Shown: positions 37,858 through 49,303, numbered from the stretch's first letter. The stretch is DNA of 64,000 nucleotides from Deferrivibrio essentukiensis (GCF_020480685.1 NZ_JAJAFU010000003.1:106243-170242); one strand, 5' to 3'. Notes: generated by a model from the letters alone, not told the origin. A program made the numbers and translations.

Positions 37858-40665
37858 TTAAATTTTATCCTTCAAATATTTACCTGTGTAAGATTCTTTA
37901 CATCTTACACAATCTTCAGGTGTCCCTGTAAAAATTACTTCGCCACCCTTTTCTCCACCTTCAGGTCCCAAGTCTATTATATAGTCTGCACATTTTATTA
38001 CGTCAAGGTTATGTTCGATAATAACTACCGAATTACCGCTATCTGTTAATCTCTTAAAAATATTTATTAGTTTGTTTACATCGTCAAAATGAAGTCCCGT
38101 TGTAGGCTCATCAAATATATAGAGAGTTTTTCCGGTTGAACGTTTCATAAGCTCTTTAGCAAGCTTTATTCTTTGAGCTTCACCACCTGAAAGTGTGGTA
38201 GCAGCCTGTCCAAGCTTAATATAGCCAAGCCCAACATCCTTTAAAACCTCAAGTTTGTTGACAAGTTTCGGAATATTCTCAAAAAACTCACAAGCCTGAT
38301 TTACTGTCATATCCAAAACGTCAGCAATATTTTTCCCTTTATATTTTATATCAAGTGTGTCCCTATTATACCTCTTCCCTTCGCAAACATCACATTTTAC
38401 ATACATATCAGGCAAAAAGTGCATCTCAATTTTTATATAACCTTCACCCTGACAGTTTTCACATCTGCCACCTTTTACATTAAAGCTAAACCTTCCTGGT
38501 TTATACCCCCTTAACTTAGCTTCGGGAAGAATTGAAAAAATCTCCCTTATGTCATTAAAAATAGATGTATAAGTAGCAGGATTTGACCTCGGAGTCCTTC
38601 CTATTGGGGATTGATCAATATCTATCACCTTATCAATATGCTCCACACCTATTATATCTTTGTGTTCACCAGGCTTCTGTGTACCGAAGCCTAACCTTCT
38701 TTTAACCCCCTGATAAAAAACATCCATTATTAATGTGGATTTCCCTGAGCCACTGACACCTGTAACACAAGTCATAACTTCAAGTGGTATTTTTACATCT
38801 ATATTTTTTAAATTATTGGCGCAAGCACCCACAACCTCTATATATTTTGATGGTTTTTTTCTTTCAGGTGAATACGTTATCCTTTTCCTGCCAAAAAGGT
38901 AATCTGCGGTAAGTGAATTCGTGGCACTCTTTAAACCCTCAACATCACCCGCATATACGACCTCACCACCTTTTCTGCCGGCAAAAGGTCCCATATCGAT
39001 AATAAAGTCAGACTGTAAAATAGTATCCTCATCGTGCTCCACAACAATCAGTGTATTACCGATATCCCTCAGCCCCTTTAATGTACTGATTAATCTATCG
39101 TTATCCCTCTGATGAAGGCCAATGCTTGGTTCATCAAGCACATACAGTACACCTGTTAGTCCCGACCCTACCTGGGTGGCAAGTCTAATTCTCTGAGATT
39201 CCCCTCCGCTCAATGTAGAAGCTTTTCTATCGAGGGTAATATAATCAAGCCCCACATCAATTAAAAACCTTAATCGTCTTTTTATTTCTCTCAGTATTTT
39301 TTCTGCAACCTCTGCCTTAAACCCTGTAAAGTTAATCGTCTCAACAAACTCTAGAGCATTTTTAATATTCATTTTTGAAAATTCAGCTATATTCAACCCG
39401 CCAACTTTCACTGCAAGACTACTTCTTTTTAGCCTCAACCCATCACATAAATCGCAAGGCATCTCAGACATAAAACTCTTTGCATACTCTACATCACTAT
39501 ATTTGTTTGAGTGCAATTTTTCCTTTAAGTAGCCAATTACACCGTTAAATTTACTCCTAAACTTTACTTTCTTCTCCCCTTTAAAAGTAAACATCTCAAG
39601 CTCTTCATCTACCCCATTTAACAAAATATCAATTTTCGAATTTTCAAGGTTTTTTACCGGGGTATTCAGATCTATGTTGTATTTTTCTGATAATGCCAAA
39701 AGGGTGGAATAAAAATGAAAGTTATCAAAATGTGCCCAAGGTTTTATAGCTCCATCCCTAATACTTAACTCTTTGTCGGGAATAATGGCTTCCGGGTCAA
39801 AAACCAACTTCTCTCCAAGTCCGTCACACCTTGGACAAGCTCCATATGGATTATTAAAAGAGAATGTCCTTGGCTCTATTTCAGAAAAACTTATGTTACA
39901 ATCTATACAGGCAAATTTCTCACTGAAAAGCTGCTCATAAGTATCAGTTTTTATATTTACCAATCCATCAGATAACCTTAATGCCGTCTCAACGGAATCT
40001 GTCAATCTTCTAACTATTTCACTTTTAACTTTAATTCTGTCAACCACCACACTAATATCGTGCTTAACATTCTTATCCAAAACAATATCTTCATCAAGCC
40101 TCTTAAGCTCACCATCGACATAGCATCTGACATAACCTTCTTTTAAAAGGTTTTTAAATAATTGACGATACTCCCCTTTTTTCCCTATAATTATTGGCGA
40201 TAGTATTTCTATCTTCTCGCCGTCAGGGAGCTGCATTACTGCATCAACTATCTGTTGAACGGTAAATTTTGTTATAAGTTTATCACATGAAGGGCAATAA
40301 ACATCTCCAACCCGTGCATATAACAACCTCAAGTAATCATGGATTTCAGTAATAGTCCCAACCGTAGATCTCGGATTTTTGCTTATTGATTTCTGCTCTA
40401 TACTGATTGCGGGGGAAAGATACTCAATAGAATCTACGTCAGGTTTTTCCATCAACTCAAGAAACTGTCTTGCATAAGCGGAAAGGGACTCTACATATCT
40501 CCTCTGACCCTCCGCATAAAGGGTGTCAAAAGCAAGAGTCGATTTCCCAGAACCACTGACACCTGTGATAACAACCAACTTGTTCTTTGGGATATCTACA
40601 TTTATATTTTTTAGATTGTGTTGCCTTGCCCCTCTTACCAGAATAAAATTATTGCTCAAAATCAT
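37858..40665 (-). CDS. uvrA: UvrABC excinuclease subunit A
   Basis: UvrA recognises bulky DNA lesions in nucleotide excision repair. The protein has about 935 residues with two ABC ATPase halves. Walker [11 protein letters not shown] appears in both, and signature [12 protein letters not shown] and [12 protein letters not shown]. Zinc-finger cysteines are seen in [18 protein letters not shown] and the C-terminal CENCQGEG...[10 protein letters not shown] module. The ATG at 40665 is chosen over a TTG one codon earlier; an AGAGG site lies just ahead. It overlaps the FapA gene end by about 17 bases. Confidence 0.97.
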   Translation of the reverse strand: MILSNNFILVRGARQHNLKNINVDIPKNKLVVITGVSGSGKSTLAFDTLYAEGQRRYVESLSAYARQFLELMEKPDVDSIEYLSPAISIEQKSISKNPRSTVGTITEIHDYLRLLYARVGDVYCPSCDKLITKFTVQQIVDAVMQLPDGEKIEILSPIIIGKKGEYRQLFKNLLKEGYVRCYVDGELKRLDEDIVLDKNVKHDISVVVDRIKVKSEIVRRLTDSVETALRLSDGLVNIKTDTYEQLFSEKFACIDCNISFSEIEPRTFSFNNPYGACPRCDGLGEKLVFDPEAIIPDKELSIRDGAIKPWAHFDNFHFYSTLLALSEKYNIDLNTPVKNLENSKIDILLNGVDEELEMFTFKGEKKVKFRSKFNGVIGYLKEKLHSNKYSDVEYAKSFMSEMPCDLCDGLRLKRSSLAVKVGGLNIAEFSKMNIKNALEFVETINFTGFKAEVAEKILREIKRRLRFLIDVGLDYITLDRKASTLSGGESQRIRLATQVGSGLTGVLYVLDEPSIGLHQRDNDRLISTLKGLRDIGNTLIVVEHDEDTILQSDFIIDMGPFAGRKGGEVVYAGDVEGLKSATNSLTADYLFGRKRITYSPERKKPSKYIEVVGACANNLKNIDVKIPLEVMTCVTGVSGSGKSTLIMDVFYQGVKRRLGFGTQKPGEHKDIIGVEHIDKVIDIDQSPIGRTPRSNPATYTSIFNDIREIFSILPEAKLRGYKPGRFSFNVKGGRCENCQGEGYIKIEMHFLPDMYVKCDVCEGKRYNRDTLDIKYKGKNIADVLDMTVNQACEFFENIPKLVNKLEVLKDVGLGYIKLGQAATTLSGGEAQRIKLAKELMKRSTGKTLYIFDEPTTGLHFDDVNKLINIFKRLTDSGNSVVIIEHNLDVIKCADYIIDLGPEGGEKGGEVIFTGTPEDCVRCKESYTGKYLKDKI

Positions 40666-42184
40666 CAACCTCTTTTAAACTAATCCAACCTATATCTTCA
40701 TATTTTGGCTCTAAAAAGAATAATACCGATTCCAACCTTTCTTTTATCTTCAATTTTCTATCATACATCTGAATTACAGTCCCTTCATAAACAACATCTT
40801 TTACTCTTATCTTCGGTTTTTTGTATCTCATCTTATTTCTCAACTGCTCAATATCTTTTACTATTTCATCCCTCTTTATCAGCAAGTCCCTTTTGTATTC
40901 CAATAGTTTTATTATTTTTGGATTGGAAACGATAGCTTGGGATTTCAAATCTACCTTTGAAAGTGCCTCACCTGCCTTTTCCAAAGCTTGATTAATTTTT
41001 TCAAGATACTCCTCTTTTTCGCCTAACGTAGCTTCAAATGTATAGTCTTCTCCCACCCTGACGGTAAAATTGGAGACCCCTCTTGCCCCAAGGGTCATAC
41101 ACTCTATCTCACTGTAAGCCTGAACATATCCACCTGCTATAACACCCCTATTTTCCACTGCCCAAACTTTACCCTTGCTATATATATTGCTGTTATAGCT
41201 ATATTTTTTTATATAGATATCCCCTTCACAATATATATTTGCTTCCTCAATGTATCCGCCCACAAATTCTTTTTTTGCTTTAAAAAGGTTTTTCCCTTTC
41301 CCTTTTATGCCACCTTTAATTTCAATTCTCTCACCCGCTACAATGGTGCAATCATCACATATACCGTCAACAATAACATCCTTTTTAGCTTCAATTCTAA
41401 AACCGTATAGCACATCACCAGTCACATAAACAGTCCCATTAAAATTGATATTCCCCACTCGATAATCCACATCTTTAACTTTATAAAGAGGGTAAACAGC
41501 CAACTTATTATTTTTAAAATCCACATAACCGTCAATTTCAGCAAAATATTTAAAGTTTTCTTCCCTTACACCCTCTAATATTGTTATTTCAATATCTTTT
41601 CCCTCTTTTGGAGAAATCTCAACCCCTTTAACGGTAACTCCTGGCACACCCTTTGTGGGGGGTCTTTTTGTAATTAAAAGTTCGCCCTCTTTCACATTGA
41701 TAATATTAGTTATATCTCTATAATCAACTTTTTCATTATACTTTATCTCTTTTTTTTCAATCTTTTCCTCATAATGTTTTACAAGTTTTGCATCTTTACC
41801 ATCTATAGGTTCGACGCCAACAGCTATCTTTACATTTTCAACTATATTTCCAAACTCTGCAATAGTGATACTTTCCTTTATAGATTCCCTTTTTAGACCT
41901 GTCTTTATACCAAGAGCTTCCAATTCACTGTAAATCTCTTCAATATTTACCTTCTTCCCTTGATTGACAGGGGGATACAAAGATAAATAAGCACGCATAA
42001 CATCGTCACTTATTTTTATTCTAAAAACACCGGGGATATCTCTACTGACGTTTATTTCCGCCTTATATTGCTCATCCGATTCCGAGATGACAAATTCATC
42101 ATTTTTCAGATGATAAACATCTCGCAAAATTCTAAGAAAGTCATCCTTTGTGGTTTTTGATACAATTCCTATAATATCAGACAA
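40649..42184 (-). CDS. FapA/DUF342 family protein
   Basis: A 511-residue cytoplasmic protein. The central part, about 160-370, is the DUF342 beta-helix (for example [15 protein letters not shown], then repeats with [31 protein letters not shown]) and the C-terminal third is a coiled coil. In Vibrio the homologue FapA affects polar flagellin and motility; other members are described as flagellar assembly or polarity factors. Its role here is uncertain. It overlaps both neighbours (histidine kinase and uvrA), so it sits in one long minus-strand transcription unit. Confidence 0.85.
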   Translation of the reverse strand: MSDIIGIVSKTTKDDFLRILRDVYHLKNDEFVISESDEQYKAEINVSRDIPGVFRIKISDDVMRAYLSLYPPVNQGKKVNIEEIYSELEALGIKTGLKRESIKESITIAEFGNIVENVKIAVGVEPIDGKDAKLVKHYEEKIEKKEIKYNEKVDYRDITNIINVKEGELLITKRPPTKGVPGVTVKGVEISPKEGKDIEITILEGVREENFKYFAEIDGYVDFKNNKLAVYPLYKVKDVDYRVGNINFNGTVYVTGDVLYGFRIEAKKDVIVDGICDDCTIVAGERIEIKGGIKGKGKNLFKAKKEFVGGYIEEANIYCEGDIYIKKYSYNSNIYSKGKVWAVENRGVIAGGYVQAYSEIECMTLGARGVSNFTVRVGEDYTFEATLGEKEEYLEKINQALEKAGEALSKVDLKSQAIVSNPKIIKLLEYKRDLLIKRDEIVKDIEQLRNKMRYKKPKIRVKDVVYEGTVIQMYDRKLKIKERLESVLFFLEPKYEDIGWISLKEVDDFEQ

Positions 42185-43319
42185 TAGGTATCCTCACTGT
42201 AAACTTAGTATATTTATTCTCTTCTGACTCAACAGTTATAACTCCTTTATGAGCCTGAACAATCTCTTTTACTACCGCAAGCCCTAAACCTGTACCTTTC
42301 ATCTTGCCGGAAGTAAAAAATGGGTCAAATATCTTGTCAATATTTTCTTTTTTTATCCCTTTCCCGTCATCAATCAGCTCAAATATCAGGTCTCCATCTT
42401 TTTTCTTAACATCTAATCCAATATTACCATTTTCTCCTACTGCTTCAATAGAATTATTAATAAGATTAAAAAATACCCTAAAAAGTTTTTCTTTGTCACA
42501 CTCAAATTCGATATCTTCTTCAAAAGTCACTTCAAATTTTATAGGTGTCAAATTGGTAAGAATATCGGCATGTTTTTTTATCTCATTCAGGAAATCGCTC
42601 AACCTAACTCTACTCTTTCTAAGATTTATCTGTTTGTTAGCAAAGTCAAGAATATCAAGAGTCAGACCATGAATAAGCTTTACTTCGGTGCAAATAGAGT
42701 CAATATAAAGCTTTATTTCGGACTCCCCTTCCATCTCTATTTCCATAAGCTCGATATAACTTTGAACAATTTGGAGCAGATTTTTAATATCGTGCGCAAT
42801 AGAGCTTGTGAATTTTCCAATCACCTTCAAGTGCTCTGTTTTCTTCTTCTCCTCATACAAGGAGAATCTGTTAATGGCAAGTGCACATTGTGAAGCAATA
42901 TACCCTGCTATTTTCACATCAGTATTATTAAAGAAATCATTCTCTTTATCTGTCAAGTTCAAGACACCTATAACCTTATCCCTAACTTTAAGTGGAAATG
43001 AAAGGTAAGATTTAGCCTTGTACCCTAACTCATCCTCGCAGGAAGACTCATTGTTTACTATAACAGGCTTACCACTCATGGCGACTCGTCCGCTTATCCC
43101 TTCGCCAATAGGAATCTCTATCTCTTTAAAGTTCACGGGAAGATTTGTTGCGGCAATTATTTTTAGCTTATTGTCATCAATAAGCATCAAAGACACTCTT
43201 TTCACGTTTAGAAATTTTTCCGTAATATTTAGGATTTGAGGAATAAGCTCATCTGTTTCAAAAATGGTATTCATTATTTCGGAAATTTCTACAAGTATAT
43301 CAAAAATATCTTTCTTCAA
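42177..43319 (-). CDS. GAF-domain sensor histidine kinase
   Basis: A 380-residue cytoplasmic kinase without membrane segments. A GAF domain covers about residues 15-155 (VKRVSLMLIDDNKLKIIAAT, IGEGISGRVAMSGKPV, SYLSFPLKVRDKVIGVLNL). The phospho-acceptor is His176 in SIAHDIKNLLQIV; the ATPase domain follows with NLINNSIEAVGENG, DDGKGIKKEN and GTGLGLAVV. The HDIKN form of the H box resembles kinases of the NtrB-like group. No response regulator gene is adjacent. It is transcribed with fapA and uvrA below and mqnC above. Confidence 0.92.
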   Translation of the reverse strand: MKKDIFDILVEISEIMNTIFETDELIPQILNITEKFLNVKRVSLMLIDDNKLKIIAATNLPVNFKEIEIPIGEGISGRVAMSGKPVIVNNESSCEDELGYKAKSYLSFPLKVRDKVIGVLNLTDKENDFFNNTDVKIAGYIASQCALAINRFSLYEEKKKTEHLKVIGKFTSSIAHDIKNLLQIVQSYIELMEIEMEGESEIKLYIDSICTEVKLIHGLTLDILDFANKQINLRKSRVRLSDFLNEIKKHADILTNLTPIKFEVTFEEDIEFECDKEKLFRVFFNLINNSIEAVGENGNIGLDVKKKDGDLIFELIDDGKGIKKENIDKIFDPFFTSGKMKGTGLGLAVVKEIVQAHKGVITVESEENKYTKFTVRIPIV

Positions 43320-44366
43320 TTAAAATTCCCTCAGTATGTTGTATTGCATATCCCTTTGTGCTGCTTTAAAACCTGCTTTTTCAATGTTGTTAACAATCTC
43401 TTCGACCGTTATGCTGTATGTCGCTCCACAAGCAGCTACCACATTTTCCTCAATCATCAAACTTCCAAAATCATTACCACCAAAAAACAGACCAATTTGC
43501 CCTATCTTTGGCCCTTGAGTTACCCAAGATACCTGAATATTACCTATGTTATACAGAAAAATCCTTGATAACGCCAATATTTTCAAATATTCCGTTGCAG
43601 TAACGACCTCGCCACCAAGCTCAGTGTTGTGTGGCTGAAAAGGCCACGGGATAAATGCCGTAAAGCCACCTGTTTCCTCTTGCAAGCTTCTAATCTTCTC
43701 CATATGCTCTAAAATATATTCAATACTGTCACCCTTTTTAAACATCATCGTGGCTGTCGTTTTGAGTCCAAGATTATGAGCTACCCTCATAACATTAAGC
43801 CATTTCTCAGAGTTAATTTTGTTAGGGCTGATTCTTGCTCTTTCACTATCGACTAAAAGCTCGGCACCGCCTCCGGGAATAGAGTCAAGCCCTTTATCAA
43901 TCAATCTTTTCAAAACATCTTCTACGCTTAGATTACTTATCTCAGCAATATGGTAAATTTCAGGCGGTGAAAAACCGTGTATCCAGATATCGTACCTATC
44001 CTTAATCTTTTTTAAGAGATTTTCATAATAATCTATCTTAAGATTCTTATTTAAACCCCCTTGAATTAAGATTTGAGTCCCTTTGAGCTCTATAGTCTCA
44101 TCTATTTTTTTAAACAACTCTTCATCAGAAATAATATAAGCATCACTATCTGTTTCATCTCTGTAAAATCCACAAAATTTGCATCTGCAAGAGCATATGT
44201 TTGTATAATTTATATTCCTATCTATCACAAATGTTACCGTATTCTCAGGATGAAGCCCTTTTCTAATCTCATTAGCCTCATTGCCAATACTTAAAAGGTC
44301 TGTAGAATTATAAAGCTCAATAGCCTCTTCTTTGGAAATTTTATATTTCAATCGATTCATCGACAT
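43320..44366 (-). CDS. mqnC: Cyclic dehypoxanthinyl futalosine synthase (radical SAM)
   Basis: MqnC closes the spiro ring in the futalosine route to menaquinone. The protein has 348 residues from the ATG at 44366. The radical-SAM cluster ligands are Cys58, Cys62 and Cys65 (CSCRCKFCGFYR). Family blocks include TFVIDRNINYTN, IQGGLNKNLKIDYYE, IHGFSPPEI, GLDSIPGGGAE and AFIPWPFQP. The end PHNTEL region distinguishes MqnC from MqnE. The start lies inside the last codons of the hydrolase gene, so the two are coupled. Other mqn genes are not in the window. Confidence 0.92.
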   Translation of the reverse strand: MSMNRLKYKISKEEAIELYNSTDLLSIGNEANEIRKGLHPENTVTFVIDRNINYTNICSCRCKFCGFYRDETDSDAYIISDEELFKKIDETIELKGTQILIQGGLNKNLKIDYYENLLKKIKDRYDIWIHGFSPPEIYHIAEISNLSVEDVLKRLIDKGLDSIPGGGAELLVDSERARISPNKINSEKWLNVMRVAHNLGLKTTATMMFKKGDSIEYILEHMEKIRSLQEETGGFTAFIPWPFQPHNTELGGEVVTATEYLKILALSRIFLYNIGNIQVSWVTQGPKIGQIGLFFGGNDFGSLMIEENVVAACGATYSITVEEIVNNIEKAGFKAAQRDMQYNILREF

Positions 44367-45027
44367 CAAGGCAAACCCCTTTTACCCCTTTATTTTCTGA
44401 CTCTTTTAAAAAACTATCTACGTCTGCATTTATAACAGGCCAAGTATTAAAATGCATAGGTATTACTAACTTCGGTCTTAACATATCAATTGCACATAAC
44501 GCATCTTTTGTATCCATTGTAAAGTGCCCGCCAATAGGGAGCAAAGCAATATCTATATTGTATAAATCTCCTATAAGTTTCATATCCCCAAACAGTGCAG
44601 TATCACCTGCAAAATATATTGTCTTTCCAAAAAAGTTAATAATAAACCCTGCAGGAACCCCACCGTTTATAACCGACTCTCCATCCGGTATACTTGAGGA
44701 ATGAACTGCCATGACCATTTTTACATATCCGAATTCGGTTCTTAGCTGGCCACCTATATTCATAGGCACAAGATTGTTTAACCCCTTTGAAGTTAGATAA
44801 TTTGAAATCTCAAAAACAGATATTACCTTTGAATTGTATTTTAATGCCAGTTCAACCGTGTCACCTAAATGATCTCTGTGACCGTGACTTACTAAGATAT
44901 AGTCGGCTTTTACATCGTAATTTAACCCTGTCCTCAAAGGGTTCTCTTTTAGAAAAGGATCTATTAACACACTGAGATTATCTTGCGAAAACAAAAAAGC
45001 GGAATGACCGAGAAAAGTTACCTTCAT
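44341..45027 (-). CDS. UPF0173 metal-dependent hydrolase (beta-lactamase fold)
   Basis: A 228-residue metallo-beta-lactamase-fold protein from the ATG at 45027, which has AGAGG six bases ahead; a reading from 45066 adds 13 residues without such support. Metal ligands are in SHGHRDHLGD (HxHxDH), FAGDTALFG and IPMHFNTWP. The set matches the UPF0173 group. Its physiological substrate is not known to me. It is the first gene of a unit that continues with mqnC, the GAF kinase, fapA and uvrA. Confidence 0.9.
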   Translation of the reverse strand: MKVTFLGHSAFLFSQDNLSVLIDPFLKENPLRTGLNYDVKADYILVSHGHRDHLGDTVELALKYNSKVISVFEISNYLTSKGLNNLVPMNIGGQLRTEFGYVKMVMAVHSSSIPDGESVINGGVPAGFIINFFGKTIYFAGDTALFGDMKLIGDLYNIDIALLPIGGHFTMDTKDALCAIDMLRPKLVIPMHFNTWPVINADVDSFLKESENKGVKGVCLDVDESIEI

Positions 45028-45054
45028 AAATAACCTCTTTATTAATGAAAACTC

Positions 45055-45083
45055 ATTATATGTCAAAACTTATTAAATTTAAA
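45055..45083 (-). promoter_or_regulatory. Candidate promoter of the hydrolase-mqnC unit
   Basis: Minus strand TTTAAA (45083-45078) and TATAAT (45060-45055) with a 17-base spacer; the -10 is perfect, the -35 weak. A TTGACA sits directly ahead of the -10, too close to serve it. The start codon is about 28 bases below. Confidence 0.42.
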
Positions 45084-45105
45084 GGCTTTTTCAAAGTTTT
45101 GTAAA

Positions 45106-45131
45106 GAAAAAGGGGCACAAATATGCCCCTT
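45106..45131 (-). terminator. Intrinsic terminator after the aminotransferase
   Basis: AAGGGGCA pairs with TGCCCCTT (45110-45117 with 45124-45131) around six bases, just past the aminotransferase stop. On the minus strand a short T run follows the stem. Confidence 0.8.
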
Positions 45132-45134
45132 AAA

Positions 45135-46439
45135 TTATTTTGTAGATTCTACGTATTCTACTATCGCTTTTGCCAACACCTTCATATTTGCTTCAAACTT
45201 ATCAACATCTTTCTCAAGAAGCGTCATCCTAAAACCGGGCAAGCTTGTAAAAAAAGATGTAAGAGGCACAACACATATCCCTGTTGAGCCAAGCAGGTAA
45301 TAGACAAATCGCTTATCAAGCTCGATGTTATCACCAGTAATCTTTTCTACAAATTCCCTCACGTTATTATCTTCTATTTTCAAGTATTGCTTATTATTCA
45401 ATACCGCCTCATTAAAGGCAACAGTCATATAAAACGCGCCATTCGTTCTATTGACAATAGTATAAGGCACGTCTTTTAAAATATTGTAAGCAATATTTGA
45501 AAGCTTTTCGTAATGAACTACCCTCTCTTTGAGGTAATTATCATAATCGGGATGGGACATAAGCTTTGGAATCGCCATCTGAGGAAGAGTAGTAGAGCAT
45601 ACCTCCGCCATTTTTTGGTTTAAAATCGCATTAACCAGCCTTTTAAAAGCAGGGTCTTTATCTGCATTGTATACCTCAATCCATCCGCATCTTGCTCCGG
45701 GCCAAGGACACTCTTTTGAAATACCCTTCATACTCATTCCCGGCACATCCCCAATAATCTCACACAATGAAACTGTTTTCTGCCCGTTGTATGTCATATT
45801 GTTATAAATCTCATCAAATATAAGAAACAAATCATACTTTTTTGCTATCTCAACGATTTTTCTCAAAGTCTCTTCCGGATACACAAAACCGGTAGGATTA
45901 TCAGGATTAATAACCAAAATACCCACTATGGAGTTATGACTTTTAACCTTTCTTTCAAGCTCGTTCATGTCAGGATGCCAATTATTATAAGGATTCATCT
46001 TGTATGTATTTGGAGGGAAAGATGCATGAAGCACCTCTGCAAGCAAATGCGTAGAATATGTTGGTTCAGGCATGATAACCCTCGCATCAACTCTCATTGA
46101 ACTATAACTTCTCGCTATAGCGTCCCCCAAACCATTGAAGAATATAATATCTTCAGGAGTTATCTGTACTCCACCTTTTTTATTAACCTGCTGAGCAAGA
46201 AACTCTCTTGTAGCTAAAACCCCTTTTGTAGGTGAATATGCAAATGATAAATCCTCATCAACCACTTCTTTTATAATATCTTTCATCCAGACAGGTATTT
46301 TCTCCCCTTTAATTACAGGGTCTCCAATATTTTCAAAATAAACCTGCCTGCCACTTTTCATCAGCTCTTCTGCGACCCTTACTATATTCCTAATCTCATA
46401 AGTTAAACCGCTACCGCTTTTAGCAATATCAAATCTCAT
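45135..46439 (-). CDS. Class I/II PLP-dependent aminotransferase
   Basis: A 434-residue fold-type I aminotransferase. The PLP-binding lysine is Lys242 in ISKECPWPGARCGW; the Asn181-Pro-Thr-Gly and Asp209-Glu-Ile-Tyr212 blocks that bind the pyridoxal ring are present. The sequence around the lysine (SKECPWPGARCGW) differs from AspC or AlaT and marks a group annotated as alanine/aspartate-type aminotransferases, so the substrate cannot be fixed. It is a single-gene unit, ended by a terminator and divergent from proS. Confidence 0.9.
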   Translation of the reverse strand: MRFDIAKSGSGLTYEIRNIVRVAEELMKSGRQVYFENIGDPVIKGEKIPVWMKDIIKEVVDEDLSFAYSPTKGVLATREFLAQQVNKKGGVQITPEDIIFFNGLGDAIARSYSSMRVDARVIMPEPTYSTHLLAEVLHASFPPNTYKMNPYNNWHPDMNELERKVKSHNSIVGILVINPDNPTGFVYPEETLRKIVEIAKKYDLFLIFDEIYNNMTYNGQKTVSLCEIIGDVPGMSMKGISKECPWPGARCGWIEVYNADKDPAFKRLVNAILNQKMAEVCSTTLPQMAIPKLMSHPDYDNYLKERVVHYEKLSNIAYNILKDVPYTIVNRTNGAFYMTVAFNEAVLNNKQYLKIEDNNVREFVEKITGDNIELDKRFVYYLLGSTGICVVPLTSFFTSLPGFRMTLLEKDVDKFEANMKVLAKAIVEYVESTK

Positions 46440-46628
46440 AATTTACCTTCCCAAAAAGTAATATTAGCCCTTTTAAATTCAGCTATATAATACACTTTTA
46501 AGAAAAAATCAGTAAAAATTTATAATTTTCCTAAAGATATTAAAATTTAATTGATAAAATTAAAAAAAGCTGTTAATTTAAAGAGTTAAATAATATGTTA
46601 AAATTGTAAAAACATTTTGGGGTAATAA

Positions 46629-48344
46629 ATGAGATTGTCACAATATTATATACCAACACTGAGAGAAACACCTTCTGATGCTGAAGTTATAAGCCATAAG
46701 CTGATGCTGCGAGCGGGGATGATAAAAAAAGCTGCAGCAGGGATTTATTCTTATCTCCCCTTAGGTTTAAGAGTTATCAAAAAAGTAGAAAATATCGTAA
46801 GAAAATATATGAATGAGGCGGGTGCCATTGAAACCCTCATGCCGGCAGTTGTTCCTGCAGAGTTGTGGAAAGAATCAGGCAGATGGTTTGTTTATGGAAA
46901 AGAGCTGCTGAGGATTAAAGACAGGCATGACAGGGAATTTTGTTTTGGTCCCACGCACGAAGAGGTAATTACCGACATTGTTCGCAATGATATTAAATCA
47001 TACAAACAACTTCCGATAAACCTTTACCAAATTCAGACAAAATTTAGAGATGAAATCAGACCTCGTTTTGGACTTATGAGAGGTAGAGAATTTATAATGA
47101 AGGATGCATATTCATTTGACGTGGACAATGATGGGGCAGAAATCAGCTACAATAAAATGAAAGAAGCATATTGCAAGATTTTTGAGGCCTGTGGTTTAGA
47201 ATACCGCATGGTTGATGCGGACAGCGGAGCAATCGGAGGCTCATTTTCCCACGAATTTATGGTACTGGCTGACACTGGAGAAGATTTTGTAATTTCATGT
47301 GATAACTGCTCATACTCTGCAAATATTGAAAAAGCAGTCGTTGTTGATATCCCAATTGAAAATAATGAACAATTTGCAGAAATCGAAAAAAAATATACCC
47401 CCAAGCAAAAAACGGTGGAAGATGTTGCAAACTTTTTAAATTTACCTTCAAGCAAAATTGTCAAGACAATGATATTAAAAGTGGATGAAGAAATTGTAGC
47501 AGTTATGGTTCGTGGTGACCATGAGCTTAATCTTCCAAAGGTTAAAAACTTTTTAAGTGGCTCAACAATAGAATTTGCCGGGAAAGATGATATAGAACAT
47601 GTATCAAACGGACCTATCGGATATTCAGGTCCCATAGGGCTTAAATGTAAAATTTATGCTGACAATGCTATTAAATACTTAAAAAATTACGTTGTTGGCG
47701 GAAATGAAAAAGATTTGCATTTACTAAATGTAAACCATGATAGAGATTTTAAGGTAGATGAGTTCGGAGACTTCAGGAATGCAACCCCTGGTGATATTTG
47801 TCCTGAATGCCATAAGGGTAAATTTCAGATAACCAAAGGGATAGAGGTAGGTCATATATTTAAGCTTGGTACCAAATATTCTGACAGCATGAATTGTGTG
47901 TTTTTGGATAAAGATGGAAAGCCAAAACCTATGGTCATGGGGTGTTACGGGATAGGGATAGGCAGGACTGCTGCTGCTTCAATAGAGCAAAACCATGATG
48001 AAAAAGGGATAATATGGCCTGTACAACTTGCCCCATTTGAAATTGTAGTTGTACCCGTAAATACAAATGATGATGAAGTAATAAAAACTGCCGATAATAT
48101 TTATAGCTCTCTATTAAATAAAGGTGTCGACGCTTGTATAGATGACAGAAATGAAAGGGCTGGCGTTAAGTTTAACGATGCTGACCTTATTGGATACCCT
48201 TTAAGAATTAATGTAGGCAAAAAAACTCTTGCGGAAGGTTGCGTAGAAATATATATCAGAAAGACCGGTGAGCTTATAAAGGTCAAAGCTGAAGAAGCAT
48301 GCGATAAAGCATCTGAAATATTAGAGGAGCTTAAAATTAAGTGA
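46629..48344 (+). CDS. proS: Prolyl-tRNA synthetase (bacterial type)
   Basis: ProRS charges tRNA(Pro). The 571-residue protein has the bacterial layout: class II catalytic core with motif 2 FRDEIRPRFGLMRGREFIMKD, an inserted editing domain at about 230-385 (YbaK-like, for example KIVKTMILKVDEEIVAVMVRGD), motif 3 GIGIGRTAAASIEQ and a C-terminal anticodon-binding domain (DDRNERAGVKFNDADLIGYPLR). A GGGG ribosome site is about 6 bases ahead of the ATG. The stop TGA shares its A with the next ATG. Confidence 0.97.
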   Translation: MRLSQYYIPTLRETPSDAEVISHKLMLRAGMIKKAAAGIYSYLPLGLRVIKKVENIVRKYMNEAGAIETLMPAVVPAELWKESGRWFVYGKELLRIKDRHDREFCFGPTHEEVITDIVRNDIKSYKQLPINLYQIQTKFRDEIRPRFGLMRGREFIMKDAYSFDVDNDGAEISYNKMKEAYCKIFEACGLEYRMVDADSGAIGGSFSHEFMVLADTGEDFVISCDNCSYSANIEKAVVVDIPIENNEQFAEIEKKYTPKQKTVEDVANFLNLPSSKIVKTMILKVDEEIVAVMVRGDHELNLPKVKNFLSGSTIEFAGKDDIEHVSNGPIGYSGPIGLKCKIYADNAIKYLKNYVVGGNEKDLHLLNVNHDRDFKVDEFGDFRNATPGDICPECHKGKFQITKGIEVGHIFKLGTKYSDSMNCVFLDKDGKPKPMVMGCYGIGIGRTAAASIEQNHDEKGIIWPVQLAPFEIVVVPVNTNDDEVIKTADNIYSSLLNKGVDACIDDRNERAGVKFNDADLIGYPLRINVGKKTLAEGCVEIYIRKTGELIKVKAEEACDKASEILEELKIK

Positions 48345-49285
48345 TGAAAGCTAAAAAACCAAAAAAGAATGAAAAACTTTCGATTCTTATTTTTAAAGAG
48401 AATGACTATTCAAAAGTCTACAAGAAGAAGGTCAATACCTCAGTAATAAAATATACTTTATACTCCTTGGCAATATTCTTTATCGTATCTTCAGTATCAT
48501 TCTACTTTCTGTTTAATCTTTATTCTGAAAGGGAGCAAATGCTTACCTATGGAAAAGAGAATGAACTATTAAAATTAAAAATAGCTGAATATAGAAACCA
48601 AATAGACAAAATTAATGAAAAAATAGTTTATCTTGACCAATTGGAAAATAAAGTAAGAAACCTTTCAAAAGTAGTCGCTGAATCGGATACTCAGCTTGCA
48701 ATAGGCGGAAAAGAAGTTGACCTGTCAAAAGATTTGTCAGCAGTTTCTAAGAGAAAAGAAAAACAATATTTTGAAGACCTGAATGAAACGCTCGCTTCTT
48801 TATCAACCAAATTACAAGAAAGGGAAAACAGCCTTTCAGAATTGGTTGATATGCTTGAAGAACAAAGACTTTTTTACTTGTCTACCCCCTCAATCTTACC
48901 TGTAAACGGGTGGATATCAAGTAAATTCGGCTACAGGATATCCCCTTTTACTAACAGGAGGGTATTTCACGAAGGGGTAGATATAGCATCTATGTATGGA
49001 AGTGACATAAAAGCTACTGCAAACGGACTTGTCATTTTTGCAGGCTATAAACCGGGCTACGGAAATATGGTATCAATAGATCATGGATTTGGCTTTGTAA
49101 CAAGGTATGGTCATAACAGCAAACTTTTGGTGAAGGTTGGAGACAGAGTTAGCAAAGGTGACGTAATTGCCAAAGTGGGAAGCTCCGGTAAAAGTACCGG
49201 CCCTCACTGTCATTACGAAGTTTTGGTTAACGGAGTACCGGTTAATCCGCTTAAGTTTGTAGCAGAGCTTGAAGAACAAAAATAA
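48344..49285 (+). CDS. Membrane-anchored M23 (LytM-type) peptidase
   Basis: A 313-residue cell-wall metallopeptidase. A membrane helix lies at about 29-51 (YTLYSLAIFFIVSSVSFYFL), then a coiled coil to about 175, then a LytM domain. Zinc and catalytic residues are visible in HEGVDIA (His, Asp), TRYGHNSKL and PHCHYEV (HxH), so it looks active rather than an EnvC/NlpD-type activator. WISSKFGYRISPFTNR is the usual domain opening. It starts at the proS stop (TGATG) and is the last gene before the rpmH promoter. Confidence 0.92.
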   Translation: MKAKKPKKNEKLSILIFKENDYSKVYKKKVNTSVIKYTLYSLAIFFIVSSVSFYFLFNLYSEREQMLTYGKENELLKLKIAEYRNQIDKINEKIVYLDQLENKVRNLSKVVAESDTQLAIGGKEVDLSKDLSAVSKRKEKQYFEDLNETLASLSTKLQERENSLSELVDMLEEQRLFYLSTPSILPVNGWISSKFGYRISPFTNRRVFHEGVDIASMYGSDIKATANGLVIFAGYKPGYGNMVSIDHGFGFVTRYGHNSKLLVKVGDRVSKGDVIAKVGSSGKSTGPHCHYEVLVNGVPVNPLKFVAELEEQK

Positions 49286-49303
49286 CAAATTTGTCACATT
49301 TTG

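Noticed and set aside
47147..47635. Open frame of 162 codons on the minus strand inside proS
   Set aside because: Covered by the conserved prolyl-tRNA synthetase; composition is typical of an antisense shadow.
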